From NCBI RefSeq assembly GCF_003667705.1, contig NZ_CP033019.1, forward strand, positions 3,038,001-3,102,000: DNA of 64,000 nucleotides, read 5' to 3'. Shown in pieces: positions 19,186 through 27,701 of the stretch. This stretch comes from Janthinobacterium agaricidamnosum. GTDB lineage: Bacteria; Pseudomonadota; Gammaproteobacteria; Burkholderiales; Burkholderiaceae_D. A program made the position numbers and the translations under genes. Every line of letters begins with the position of its first letter. Positions within the stretch are counted from its first letter, which is position 1. The notes beneath the pieces are model-generated. The model saw only the letters and a program-made list of their open reading frames with translations. It searched no databases and was not told the DNA's origin.

Positions 19186-19493
19186 GTGGGAAAACCTTTA
19201 AAAGTGGTGCTGCCGCCACGATAGCGCCTGCCCATGACGGCACGATGACATGCCCCGCTCCCGTGCGGCAGGTGCAAACGGCTCATCATTACCAGGGACA
19301 CCCATGCAAATACGGCGAGCCTTTGCCCATGCGCCCTGCGCCGGCAGGTCATTTCAGCTCACCCCGGTTCATTTCCGGCCGGAAAGCGTTCACCCGCCGT
19401 TGTTTTCAGGCTGGCAATCGATTGCCTGTCACGCAACCGTCATATTTGCTGCCTAGAATCCGCCCGGTTCCTTCCTCCCTAACCGAGCTCTTC
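19186..19493. other. Divergent intergenic region with Pho box
   Basis: 308 nt between the GGDEF gene (minus) and the TonB receptor (plus). Apart from the Pho box and -10 at 19426-19459 (separate entry) I see no gene; the short open frames inside have no ribosome sites. Confidence 0.5.
19426..19459 (+). promoter_or_regulatory. Pho box and -10 element of the TonB receptor-phytase operon
   Basis: CTGTCAC (19426-19432), 4-nt spacer GCAA, and CCGTCAT (19437-19443) match the PhoB direct repeat CTGTCAT-N4-CTGTCAT at 12 of 14 positions. Ten nt later lies TAGAAT (19454-19459), a near-consensus -10, which is the usual PhoB-dependent geometry. The start codon is 34 nt beyond. PhoB control fits the phytase in this operon. 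Confidence 0.72.
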
Positions 19494-22031
19494 ATGAAAA
19501 CCACGCACACATCGTTCCCCTCTCCGCTTCGCCTGACGGCCCTGTCCCTGGCCATCATGGCCGTCTTCAGCGGTCAAAGCCATGCGCAAGCACAAGATGC
19601 GGCTGGCCAGCCGGCCGCCACCGTGGTCGTCAGCGGCCAGCGCGCCAGCCTGCGCAACGCCATCGCCGCGCAAGAGAAAGCCGACAACATCATCAGCGTC
19701 ATCAGCAGCGACGATATCGGCGGTTTGCCCGATAAAAACGCGGCCGAGGCGCTGGCCCGCTTGCCGGGCGTGTCCGTCCAGCGCGACCAGGGCGAAGGCC
19801 GCTACATCACGGTGCGCGGCCTGGGGCCTGACCTGAATGCCGTCACCATCAACGGCGCGCTGGTGCCGTCGCCGGAAGCGGGCCGCCGCGCCGTGGCGCT
19901 CGATATCCTGCCTGCCGGCCTGATCCGCACGCTGGAAGTCTCGAAGACCTTGCTGCCGGAAATGGACGCCAACTCCCTGGGCGCCACCATCGAAGTGAAA
20001 TCGCTGTCCGCCTTCGACTTGCCGGGCAAGCTGCTGTCGGCCAACGTGGCCGCCAGCCATGATGAAAAGACGGGCAAGACCAGCCCCAGCGGCGGCGCCC
20101 TGTGGGCCCAGCGCTTTCTCGATGGCAAGCTGGGCGTGGCCGCCGGCCTGAGCGCGGAAAAGCGCTCGTTCGGCTCCGATGACGTGGAAACGGGCGGCGC
20201 CTGGAGCAAGGGCAAATTGTCGGGCCTGGAATTGCGCGACTACCTGCCCGTGCGCAAGCGCGGCGCCCTGGCAGTCAACCTCGATTACCGTCCGGAAGCG
20301 GGCAACAGCTGGTTTTTGCGCTCTTTTGTGAGCGAATTTTCCGACGATGAAGTGCGCGACCGCCTGACCATCAGCAATATCGCCGGCGGCAGCCTTGCCG
20401 AAGGCCAGACGGCCAGCGCGCGCGCCGAACGTCGCATCCGCCAGCGCAAGTACACGCAGCAAGTACGCTCGCTGGTGCTGGGCACGCAGCAGAAATCGGG
20501 CGACTGGACCCTGGACGTGAAAGGCGGCCTGAGCCGCGCCACGGAAGACACGCCGGAATCCTTGAACGACGGCCGTTTCCGCGGCCTCAGCAATTTTGCC
20601 GGCATCAGTTTCAACGGCACCGAGCAACCATCGTTGAGCGGCCCCGCCTCGCTGTACGAACCGGCCAGCTACGCGCTCAACGCCATCACGCTGCAAAAGC
20701 GTTACTCGAAGGACAATGAACACCATGCACGCATCGACCTGGCGCGCAAGTTCGACATCGCCACCCTGAAATTCGGCGCCAAAGTCAGCCGCCGCGAAAA
20801 GACGAATGACACGGATCAATGGGCGTATAACAGCAGCAAGGCCACCAGCGGCAATTACTGGGGCGCCGGCTCCACCTCGATGAGCGCCTTCGTGCAGGGC
20901 CACAATCTCGATTACGATCTGGGCAACATCGGCGTGGCGCTGGACCCGGCGCTGATCCGTGCCCGTGTGGCCGGCCTGGACCGCGACAAGGCGCGCCTGG
21001 CCACGGAATCGATCATCAACGATTACCGCATGCATGAAGACATCAACGCCATGTATGTGCAAAACAGCTATGACTTCGACGCCTGGCACATCCTGGGCGG
21101 GGTGCGCGCCGAACGCACCAGCTTCGAGGCGGCCGGCTCGCAGGTGGACAGCGCCGGCGTCGCCACGCCTTTGACGCGCGAACGTTCGTACACCAACTGG
21201 CTGCCGAACCTGCAAGCCCGTTATGACGTCGATCAAAAAACCAGCGTGCGGGCCGCCTGGACGCAAGCCGTGGTGCGCGCCAACTTCAGCCAGCTGGCAC
21301 CCGGCATCAGCCTGGCCAGCAACACGGAAGCCGTGATCGGCAACCCGGACTTGAAACCCTTGAAAGCCAACAACCTGGACCTGGGTATCGAAAGAGTCCT
21401 GGGCAACGACGGCGTGATGTCGGCCTACGGCTTCTACAAGGACATCAAGAACTTTACGTACACGACCAACCTGGCCGGCACGGGAGCTTGGACGGGCTAC
21501 ACGACGGCCACCTCGTATGCGAACGGCGACGCGGCGAAAGTCAAGGGCATCGAACTGGCTTACATGCAGCCGCTGCGCATGCTGCCGGCGCCATTCAACA
21601 AGTTTCTCGTCGGCGTCAACGGCACCTTGAGCACGTCTAGCGCGCAAATCGGCCGCTACGACAAGGCGAGCAAGCAGCAGATGAACCGCGACATCCGCCT
21701 GCCGGGCCAGTCGAACCAGGTCATGAACCTGATGCTGGGCTATGAAACGGGGCCTGTCAGCGCCCGCCTGGCCCTCAACTACAAGTCGCCTTACCTGCTG
21801 GAAATGGGCGGCGATATCCTCGATCAAAGCCAGGACCGTATCGTGGACAGCCAGAAACAGCTCGACTTCTCGCTGTCCTACCAGATCAACAAGCAGTTCC
21901 AGGTGACGTTCGAGGCGGCCAACCTGAACAACGAGAAATACTATGTCTACCAGGGCACGAAGCCATACAACGTGCAAAACGAACAATACGGCCGCACTTT
22001 CAAAGTGAGCCTGAAAGCCAGCGCCTTCTGA
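19494..22031 (+). CDS. TonB-dependent receptor paired with phytase (TonB-Xanth-Caul type)
   Basis: 845 residues from the ATG at 19494, which begins a clear signal peptide (MKTTHTSFPSPLRL to SGQSHAQ). The plug domain has ISSDDIGGLPDKNAAEALAR, LPGVSVQRDQGEGRYITVRG and LDILPAGLIRTLEVSKTLLP, the signature of the large receptors of Xanthomonas and Caulobacter that import carbohydrates and other organics. The barrel ends in an aromatic C-terminus (KVSLKASAF). The stop overlaps the start of the phytase gene. Together with the Pho box this suggests uptake of phytate or its breakdown products; that substrate is inferred. Confidence 0.9.
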   Translation: MKTTHTSFPSPLRLTALSLAIMAVFSGQSHAQAQDAAGQPAATVVVSGQRASLRNAIAAQEKADNIISVISSDDIGGLPDKNAAEALARLPGVSVQRDQGEGRYITVRGLGPDLNAVTINGALVPSPEAGRRAVALDILPAGLIRTLEVSKTLLPEMDANSLGATIEVKSLSAFDLPGKLLSANVAASHDEKTGKTSPSGGALWAQRFLDGKLGVAAGLSAEKRSFGSDDVETGGAWSKGKLSGLELRDYLPVRKRGALAVNLDYRPEAGNSWFLRSFVSEFSDDEVRDRLTISNIAGGSLAEGQTASARAERRIRQRKYTQQVRSLVLGTQQKSGDWTLDVKGGLSRATEDTPESLNDGRFRGLSNFAGISFNGTEQPSLSGPASLYEPASYALNAITLQKRYSKDNEHHARIDLARKFDIATLKFGAKVSRREKTNDTDQWAYNSSKATSGNYWGAGSTSMSAFVQGHNLDYDLGNIGVALDPALIRARVAGLDRDKARLATESIINDYRMHEDINAMYVQNSYDFDAWHILGGVRAERTSFEAAGSQVDSAGVATPLTRERSYTNWLPNLQARYDVDQKTSVRAAWTQAVVRANFSQLAPGISLASNTEAVIGNPDLKPLKANNLDLGIERVLGNDGVMSAYGFYKDIKNFTYTTNLAGTGAWTGYTTATSYANGDAAKVKGIELAYMQPLRMLPAPFNKFLVGVNGTLSTSSAQIGRYDKASKQQMNRDIRLPGQSNQVMNLMLGYETGPVSARLALNYKSPYLLEMGGDILDQSQDRIVDSQKQLDFSLSYQINKQFQVTFEAANLNNEKYYVYQGTKPYNVQNEQYGRTFKVSLKASAF

Positions 22032-23911
22032 TGATTGTCAATAACATGAAAAAAACCGTACTCTGCAGCGCTTTGCTGGCTGCCTTCTGCATCAGCGGCA
22101 CGGTGCAAGCCGCCCCCGTCGCGTCCAACGCCACCCCCTCCTTCACGCAGGAAGCGGAGGAACTGGCCCGCCTGCCCGGCGGCGGCTGGCTGACTTTGGA
22201 CAAGCACGGCTTGCGTCTGTTCAATGCGGCCGGCCAGGAGCAAGAACGCATTGCCGTGCGCGCCAAGCAGCTCGACACGCGCATCGATGGCAGCAAGGTG
22301 CTGGCCGTCTTCCTGGAAGCGGACACGCAGCGCCCGCTGCCCGTCTCCGTCGATGTGCAGGCCGGCAAGCTGGTGAAACTGGCGCCGTTTCCCGTGCCGA
22401 CGTTTTCCGTGGAAGCGTCCTGCCTGTACCGCGACGCCCAGCAGCTCGATCACCTGTTCTTGATCGGCAAGGATGGCCAAGCGGAACAATGGGTCATGCA
22501 GGGCGAGCAGCGCAGCCTGGTACGCAAACTGGCCCTGCCGCCGCACGCCAAACATTGCCGCGCCGACGATGGCGCGCAGCGCCTGCTGGTGAGCGAGTCC
22601 AACATGGGCGTGTGGGCGTATGACGCCGAGTCCGAAGGCATGGGCAAGCGCGAAGTGGTGGCCCTGCGCAAGCCGTACGGCCAGCTCGACGGCGGCGCCG
22701 GTGCGCTGGCCGTGCTGCCGGGCGGCGTGGCCGTGCTCGACGGCAAGGCGGACAAGCTGCACCTGTTCGCCCACCAGGACGGCCGATGGACGGCACAGCC
22801 AGCCCAGTCCGTCGCCTTGAACGTGCGCAAGGGCGACAGCCAGCTGGCGCTGGACAAGGACGCCTTGCTGCTGCGCGGCAAGAACGGTTGGCAGGCGCGG
22901 CCCTTGAAATGGGCAGGCAAAGCGGAAACGCAGCCTGCGGTGGCCATCATCGCCCCGCAAGCGCAGACGGAACCGATGGCGCGCCAGGGCGACGCGGCCG
23001 ACGACCCGGCCATCTGGCTGTCCAGGAATCCAGCCGATGCGCGCATTCTCGGTACCAACAAGAAGCAGGGACTGCTCGTCTACGACCTGCAAGGCAAGCA
23101 GACGCAGCTGCTGGAAGTGGGCCGCCTGAACAACGTCGACGTGCGGCAGAACATCCAGTTGGGCGGCAGCAAGGTCGACCTGGCCGTGGCCACCCAGCGC
23201 GACGACAACAGCATGATGTTGTTCACCATCAATGCCAGCGGCGAGGTGGCGGAAGCGGGCCGCTTCCCGACCGGTCTGAAAAGCATCTACGGCATGTGTT
23301 TATATCAACCGGCCGGCGGCGGCGTGCAAGCGTTCATCAACGACAAGGACGGCACCTTCCAGCAATACCGCATCGGCCTGGAAGGGGGCAAATTCAGCGC
23401 GACTCTGTTGCGCAGCTTCAAGGTTGACACCCAACCGGAAGGCTGCGTGGCCGACGATGCCAACGCCAGACTGTTCCTGGGCGAGGAAACGCGCGGCATC
23501 TGGACCACCTCGGCCGACGCCGCCAGGCCGGACGCCCTCACCATGGTCTTGCCGGTGGGAGCGCACCTGACGGCGGATGTGGAAGGCATGGCCATCTACC
23601 GCCAGCCAGGCGCCAAGCCCGACACGGGCTATCTGATCGTCTCCAGCCAGGGCGACAGCAGCTATGTCGTGCTCGACACGCAAGCGCCGTACAAGGTGCG
23701 CGGCCGCTTCAAGGTGGGCTTCAACTTGCCCGCTGGCATAGACGGCACCTCGGAAACGGATGGCCTCGACGTCACCTCCGCCAACCTGGGCGGTGCGTAT
23801 GCGCAAGGCATGCTGGTGATCCAGGACGGCTACAAGCGCTTGCCCGATGGGCCGCAGAACTTCAAGTATGTGGCGTGGGGGGATGTGGCGAAGGCGTTGA
23901 AGCTGGAGTAA
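22031..23911 (+). CDS. Beta-propeller phytase with two tandem domains
   Basis: 626 residues if it starts at 22031 (TGATG junction); an ATG at 22046 gives a tidier signal peptide (MKKTVLCSALLAAFC to GTVQA). Residues ~35-300 are a divergent propeller; ~310-620 are the catalytic propeller with DDPAIWLSRNPADARILGT, NNVDVRQNI, EGCVADDANARLFLGEE, DVEGMAIY and SSQGDSSYVV, the Ca2+ and phosphate-site segments of 3-phytases. Dual-domain phytases of this kind are known, one from a Janthinobacterium. It should release phosphate from phytate in the periplasm or outside, feeding a Pho-regulated uptake route. Confidence 0.9.
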   Translation: MIVNNMKKTVLCSALLAAFCISGTVQAAPVASNATPSFTQEAEELARLPGGGWLTLDKHGLRLFNAAGQEQERIAVRAKQLDTRIDGSKVLAVFLEADTQRPLPVSVDVQAGKLVKLAPFPVPTFSVEASCLYRDAQQLDHLFLIGKDGQAEQWVMQGEQRSLVRKLALPPHAKHCRADDGAQRLLVSESNMGVWAYDAESEGMGKREVVALRKPYGQLDGGAGALAVLPGGVAVLDGKADKLHLFAHQDGRWTAQPAQSVALNVRKGDSQLALDKDALLLRGKNGWQARPLKWAGKAETQPAVAIIAPQAQTEPMARQGDAADDPAIWLSRNPADARILGTNKKQGLLVYDLQGKQTQLLEVGRLNNVDVRQNIQLGGSKVDLAVATQRDDNSMMLFTINASGEVAEAGRFPTGLKSIYGMCLYQPAGGGVQAFINDKDGTFQQYRIGLEGGKFSATLLRSFKVDTQPEGCVADDANARLFLGEETRGIWTTSADAARPDALTMVLPVGAHLTADVEGMAIYRQPGAKPDTGYLIVSSQGDSSYVVLDTQAPYKVRGRFKVGFNLPAGIDGTSETDGLDVTSANLGGAYAQGMLVIQDGYKRLPDGPQNFKYVAWGDVAKALKLE

Positions 23912-24277
23912 AAGAGACGGTGAGCGTGGGTCAGTGGCATTCGCAACGTGACACCTGCTTGAGCCAGAGGGGCAAACGAATGAGATCGTGTCTGTCTGCC
24001 CCACAAACCCTCCGGGCGCGATTTCCGCCTTCTACGCGCCCGGGCCAATGGATCGCGGACAGTGGTGATGCCGTTATTGCACTGCCTCGTAACCCTGTGT
24101 GTTCGAGGTACCTCAGCATTAGTTGAATTTGGGAAATGCATAATTTGCAATATATTGCAAATGTTATAATTTGATAGATTATCTGTCATTATTGCCTGCC
24201 ATACTTGTGACGCTGCATATCGACAAGGCAGGTAGGTAAAAAACGTAATTTTCGAAATTCAAAAAATGGAGAAATTG
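23912..24277. other. Intergenic region, becoming AT-rich to the right
   Basis: 366 nt without a gene. The left part holds a hairpin with stem CCGGGCGCG (24012-24020) / CGCGCCCGG (24035-24043), a possible terminator of the phytase operon. From ~24120 base composition shifts to AT-rich, with a perfect palindrome (24143-24162) and a -10 consensus TATAAT (24165-24170). A further stem CCTGCC/GGCAGG (about 24196-24235) could fold in the leader. Confidence 0.5.
24143..24170 (+). promoter_or_regulatory. Perfect 20-bp palindromic operator overlapping a promoter
   Basis: ATTTGCAATA at 24143-24152 is followed directly by its exact complement TATTGCAAAT at 24153-24162, and TATAAT follows at 24165-24170. 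The palindrome covers the -35 region, the classic position for a repressor such as a MarR- or TetR-type dimer. No -35 match at 17 nt is visible, so activation is also possible. It controls the orphan gene starting at 24278. Confidence 0.6.
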
Positions 24278-24724
24278 ATGACTATCGTTGGAAGCCAAAT
24301 TATTTTCCCAAAGGGTAACGAAACGTTTGTAAAGCTCACAAAAGAGGCGCCAGGTCCGCTACCTTGCCCCTCGGGAGACATTATTGCACCATTCGCAGCA
24401 TTTCCAGCTCCGGCACCCGGTACATCGCGCTGGTACCGTCTGAAAGCAGTCTATTTTGACGAAAATGCAGGTGGTCAATGCAACGTGCAAATTCTTTTCA
24501 ACATGTTTTCTGGCGAAACGATCAAATTTACCCTGCCTCAGGTTGCGAGCGGTGCTGGCGCGTCGAATTTTCACTATAGCGACTGGTACAAACCAGGAAC
24601 AGTGAATGGGGAATACTCCCGTATCACCGCCTATTTTTCTAGTGCAGCCCCATATAACAACTCTGCCGGAATTTACTCCCTGATCTTGGAAGCCTACGAC
24701 GTTTTAGCGTCACAAGCTGCATAA
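24278..24724 (+). CDS. Orphan 148-residue protein, unknown function
   Basis: The ATG at 24278 has GGAG six nt upstream. The product is rich in aromatic and beta-forming residues (FHYSDWYKPG, YSRITAYFSSAAPYNN, YSLILEAYDVL), suggesting a beta-sandwich. There is no signal peptide, membrane segment or catalytic motif that I recognise. Base composition is clearly lower in GC than every neighbour, and codon use follows. With the IS remnant next door this marks recently acquired DNA. A carbohydrate-binding or lectin-like role is conceivable but unsupported. Confidence 0.7.
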   Translation: MTIVGSQIIFPKGNETFVKLTKEAPGPLPCPSGDIIAPFAAFPAPAPGTSRWYRLKAVYFDENAGGQCNVQILFNMFSGETIKFTLPQVASGAGASNFHYSDWYKPGTVNGEYSRITAYFSSAAPYNNSAGIYSLILEAYDVLASQAA

Positions 24725-24761
24725 ACAAACCGGGATCAGCTAGACAGGTATATTCTATGTG

Positions 24762-24794
24762 AAGCGTCACGCATTCGTTGCATGCGTGACGCTT
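24762..24794. terminator. Strong hairpin after the orphan gene
   Basis: A perfect 12-bp stem (AAGCGTCACGCA 24762-24773 / TGCGTGACGCTT 24783-24794) with a 9-nt loop lies 38 nt past the orphan stop. No U-tract follows on either strand. It may be a terminator or part of the end of the adjacent IS remnant. Confidence 0.45.
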
Positions 24795-24885
24795 GAGGTA
24801 GTCGGACATTCTCTGACCTCGTGCGCGCCTCAAAAACCCTCTCCAGCTCCAACATGAAGCCGGTGGCACCATTTCCCCGACTGTG

Positions 24886-25236
24886 ATGATCAAACACAGC
24901 CTGTTTGCCGACCAGGAGCACAAAGCAAAGCTCAACAAGTTTGGCGATACGCTGCGACTGCTGGAACAGCGTGCTGACTTCGCCGCGTTAGCCGCAGCAG
25001 TCGATGCCGCTGCTCCAGGCCCCAGCTGCAAACGCGTCGGTTGTTTACCGTTCTCAACCAAACGGATGGTGCGTGTGCTGCTAATTTTACGGCTATTCAA
25101 TCTCAGCGACGAGCAGATGAAACACCAACTGCTCGACCGCCTCGGTTTGCAACGCGTTTGGGTCGCGCATGAGCAGCCATATCCCCGACCGGAACACGTT
25201 CCGGACGCCAGGACTATCGGCGGGCGGGCCCCTTGA
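24886..25236 (+). pseudogene. IS5-type transposase remnant (N-terminal part)
   Basis: The 116-residue frame begins MIKHSLFADQEHKAKLNK and contains STKRMVRVLLILRLFNLSDEQMKHQLLDR, the N-terminal region of IS5-family transposases (compare FPTE-MVRVL, LFNLSDEQM). It degenerates around VPDARTIGG, where the family has the IPD-x-TT motif before the first catalytic Asp, and then stops. No DDE residues remain, so it cannot be active. I could not find terminal inverted repeats. It lies at the right edge of the AT-rich patch. Confidence 0.7.
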
Positions 25237-25343
25237 TCGCTTATGGCGTCACTAATTTCTCAGCACACAAACCCGAATTCCAGTGATCAGAGCTTTCCTA
25301 AAAATAAAGCCGTGCATCCGATGCCGTATTAAAATACCGCCCC

Positions 25344-26222
25344 ATGACCTCCCCCGCCTCGACCTCCGCCCTCCCCGACAACATCCTGCTCCCTTCCCTG
25401 GCCGTCCTGGGAGGGCAGATTTCCGTCAATCTGGGGGCGGCGATTGCGAAGAATCTGTTTCCCGTCATCGGGGTCGAGGGGATTACGGCGTACCGCGTGG
25501 GGTTCTCGGCGCTGATCCTGCTGGCCATCTTCCGGCCGTGGCGCTACCGGCTGACGCGCAAGGATGTGCTGAACCTGCTGGTGTATGGTTCCGTGCTGGG
25601 GTTGATGAACTTGCTGATTTACCGGGCGTTTGCGCTGATACCGATCGGTATCGCCGTCGCCATCGAGGTAACGGGGCCGCTGGCCGTGGCCATGCTGTCG
25701 TCGCGCCGGCCACGCGATTTGCTGGCCGTCGCGTGCGCCGTGTTTGGCTTGTATTTACTGTTGCCGCTGCAAGGCAGTCCGGGCAGCCTGGACCCCGTCG
25801 GCGTGGCGTATGCACTGGGCGCGGCCCTGTGCTGGGCGCTGTACATCATCTTCGGCAAGCGGGCCTCGACCTTGCAAGGTGGCCAAGCCGTGGCCTGGGG
25901 CATGACGGTGGCGGCCATGGTGACGGTGCCCATCGGCATCACCTACTCGGGAACAGCCTTGCTGGCGCCGTCGATTGCCTTGATGGGCCTGGCCATTGCC
26001 ATGCTGTCGAGCGCCCTGCCGTACTCTCTGGAAATCTTTGCCCTTCGCCGCTTGCCGCAAGGGGTGTTCGGCATGTTCAGCAGCGCGGCGCCGGCCGTCA
26101 GCGCGCTGGCGGCCATGGCCGTGCTGGGAGAACTGTTGAGCCTGACCCAGTGGCTGGCCATCGCCTGCATCGTGTTTGCCTCGGCCATGGCGGCGCTCGG
26201 TGCACAGGGCGGCAAGCGCTAG
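25344..26222 (+). CDS. rhtA: EamA/DMT-family exporter, RhtA-like
   Basis: 292 residues with ten hydrophobic segments in two EamA repeats (about 20-145 and 152-285). GIAVAIEVTGPLAVAM and SALPYSLEIFALRRLP are characteristic of RhtA, the inner-membrane threonine/homoserine exporter. The length equals that of E. coli RhtA. It stands alone between the IS remnant and a cytochrome c gene. The substrate is inferred from family resemblance; other amino acids or metabolites are possible. Confidence 0.83.
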   Translation: MTSPASTSALPDNILLPSLAVLGGQISVNLGAAIAKNLFPVIGVEGITAYRVGFSALILLAIFRPWRYRLTRKDVLNLLVYGSVLGLMNLLIYRAFALIPIGIAVAIEVTGPLAVAMLSSRRPRDLLAVACAVFGLYLLLPLQGSPGSLDPVGVAYALGAALCWALYIIFGKRASTLQGGQAVAWGMTVAAMVTVPIGITYSGTALLAPSIALMGLAIAMLSSALPYSLEIFALRRLPQGVFGMFSSAAPAVSALAAMAVLGELLSLTQWLAIACIVFASAMAALGAQGGKR

Positions 26223-26377
26223 CGGTATGGAGCCTGTCCCGCAGCTTGCGGCGCCGTGCCCTCGCCTAGCCGCCTGGCATGGCTAGCCTGGCATGGTTGC
26301 ATAGCTGACGGGCAGGTTTTGATGCCCGCCTGTAAAATGCGTCATTACTTGCCATATCGCGCACTTCCGCCTCACCG

Positions 26378-26815
26378 ATGACATCCCCATTTCTTTTTCG
26401 CTGGTCCTCTCCTCTTGCCGCCGCAGCCTTGCTACTGGCGCCAGCCCTGCTGCTGGCGCCAGCAGCCGTAGCGCAGGCTGCCGCTCCCGCCCCCCTCACC
26501 GGCAATGCCGAAGCGGGCAAGGCAGCATTTCGCAAATGCGCTTCCTGCCATCAGGTGGGACCATCGGCGCGCGGCGGCTTCGGTCCCAAGCTGACGGGCG
26601 TGATCGGCCGCAAGGCCGGCGCCACCACCGACTACAAATACTCGGCGGCCATGAAAAACGCGAATATTGTCTGGACCGAGCAAAACCTGGCCGCCTTCCT
26701 CAAGGCGCCCAGCGATTTCATTCCCGGCAATAACATGCGTTTCTGGGGCATCGGCAATGCGCAGCAAGTGGCCGACTTGCTGGCCTACCTGCGTACGCAG
26801 CAAGCCGTCCCATAA
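26378..26815 (+). CDS. Periplasmic class I cytochrome c
   Basis: 145 residues: signal peptide with a repeated Leu/Ala core (AAALLLAPALLLAPAAVAQA), then a mono-heme cytochrome c fold. The heme site is CASCH at 54-58, and the distal ligand is probably Met120 in FIPGNNMRFWG. The size and the GPKLTGVIGRKAG segment resemble mitochondrial-type cytochrome c/c2 proteins. It likely shuttles electrons between periplasmic redox enzymes. There are no cotranscribed partners; the next gene is convergent. Confidence 0.9.
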   Translation: MTSPFLFRWSSPLAAAALLLAPALLLAPAAVAQAAAPAPLTGNAEAGKAAFRKCASCHQVGPSARGGFGPKLTGVIGRKAGATTDYKYSAAMKNANIVWTEQNLAAFLKAPSDFIPGNNMRFWGIGNAQQVADLLAYLRTQQAVP

Positions 26816-26862
26816 CGCATGCATGGACAAGCCGGACACCGCATACAGCTCATGACGCCAGC

Positions 26863-27213
26863 TCAAGCCTCCAGCGCTTGCAGCACGCCCTTGCGCTTCT
26901 TGTGTGCCGCCTCATAAGCGCGCAGCCGCTTGCGCTGGGCAGCAGACAGGCTGTCCAGCTTGTCGCGGATCTGCGCCACCGTCAGTTGCTGGTAGCCAGC
27001 GATGGGCAAGTCAGGCGGTGACGCCTCCGGGGCAGCGCCGCCGGCTTTTTTCCGCTCCTGCGCTTGCCTGGTTTCACCCGACTGCGCCCTTTGCTTGTTC
27101 ACGATGCGCGCCGCGACCTCTTCCTCGCGGCCCGGGTAACGTCCTTCCTGCTTGAAATCGCGTTCCAGCTTCTTGAATTCGCGTTCACGCTTGGGGCTTG
27201 CACCAACAGGCAT
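26863..27213 (-). CDS. Small basic conserved protein (plasmid-stabilisation-annotated family)
   Basis: 116 residues, highly charged and without membrane segments. The N-terminal half (MPVGASPKREREFKKLERDF and EEVAARIVNKQRAQSGET) is a family widely annotated as plasmid stabilisation or DNA-binding protein. The C-terminal half (LTVAQIRDKLDSLSAAQRKRLRAYEAAH) looks like a Rho N-terminal (SAP-like) helix-extended-helix module. The role is unknown; a nucleoid or RNA-associated function is an inference. It starts 12 nt after the DUF378 gene ends. Confidence 0.75.
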   Translation of the reverse strand: MPVGASPKREREFKKLERDFKQEGRYPGREEEVAARIVNKQRAQSGETRQAQERKKAGGAAPEASPPDLPIAGYQQLTVAQIRDKLDSLSAAQRKRLRAYEAAHKKRKGVLQALEA

Positions 27214-27225
27214 GTATCCTCCCGT

Positions 27226-27489
27226 CTAGGATTTGGCCGGGAACTTGCGCAGGCACAGGTAAATGGAATACAGCGCCGCCAGCCCCACCAGCACGTACAC
27301 GCCGCGCGAAGCCGCCGTCATGGCACCGAGGATGCGGGCCACGATGTCGATATCGAACAGGCCCACCAGCGCCCAGTTCAAGCCGCCCACGATCAAGAGG
27401 ATCATGGAGATCCAGTCCACCACGTTCAAGCGCTTTGCCGACATTTCCTGTTTTGCCGCACCGTCCGATCCTGCCTGGATATTTGCCAT
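27226..27489 (-). CDS. DUF378 small membrane protein
   Basis: 87 residues starting at the ATG at 27489, which has a perfect AGGAGG site; upstream in-frame codons are non-coding. Two membrane segments (SMILLIVGGLNWALVGLF and the GVYVLVGLAALYSIYL region) with the family pattern GGLNWALVGLF-DID identify DUF378. The function is unknown. It precedes the small basic protein on the same strand. Confidence 0.85.
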   Translation of the reverse strand: MANIQAGSDGAAKQEMSAKRLNVVDWISMILLIVGGLNWALVGLFDIDIVARILGAMTAASRGVYVLVGLAALYSIYLCLRKFPAKS

Positions 27490-27635
27490 ATCAGCCTCCT
27501 GTAAGAAGAAAGGACCCGCCGCCGGGTCTATCAAAGAACAGTGTAGGCGCGGCACCGGCACACGCCAGTCGGACGATGCCGGGTATCGAGGTAGGACGGT
27601 TCTGTAATCAGACGGGTGATTTTATCTGGCAACAA

Positions 27636-27655
27636 GCCAGCCGACATTGGCTGGC
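27636..27655 (-). terminator. Hairpin terminator after the GNAT gene
   Basis: Stem GCCAGCC (27636-27642) / GGCTGGC (27649-27655), 7 bp with a 6-nt loop, lies 46 nt past the GNAT stop and is followed on the minus strand by TTGTT. The arms equal those of the tadA terminator at 1725-1742. Confidence 0.55.
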
Positions 27656-27701
27656 AGCGGCAACATGCGGTCCTTGCAATTCATGAGTTCCCTTTGCCAG
27701 A

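Noticed and set aside
19479..21986. 835-codon minus-strand frame
   Set aside because: Antisense of the phytase-linked TonB receptor; no start signal and no recognisable motif.
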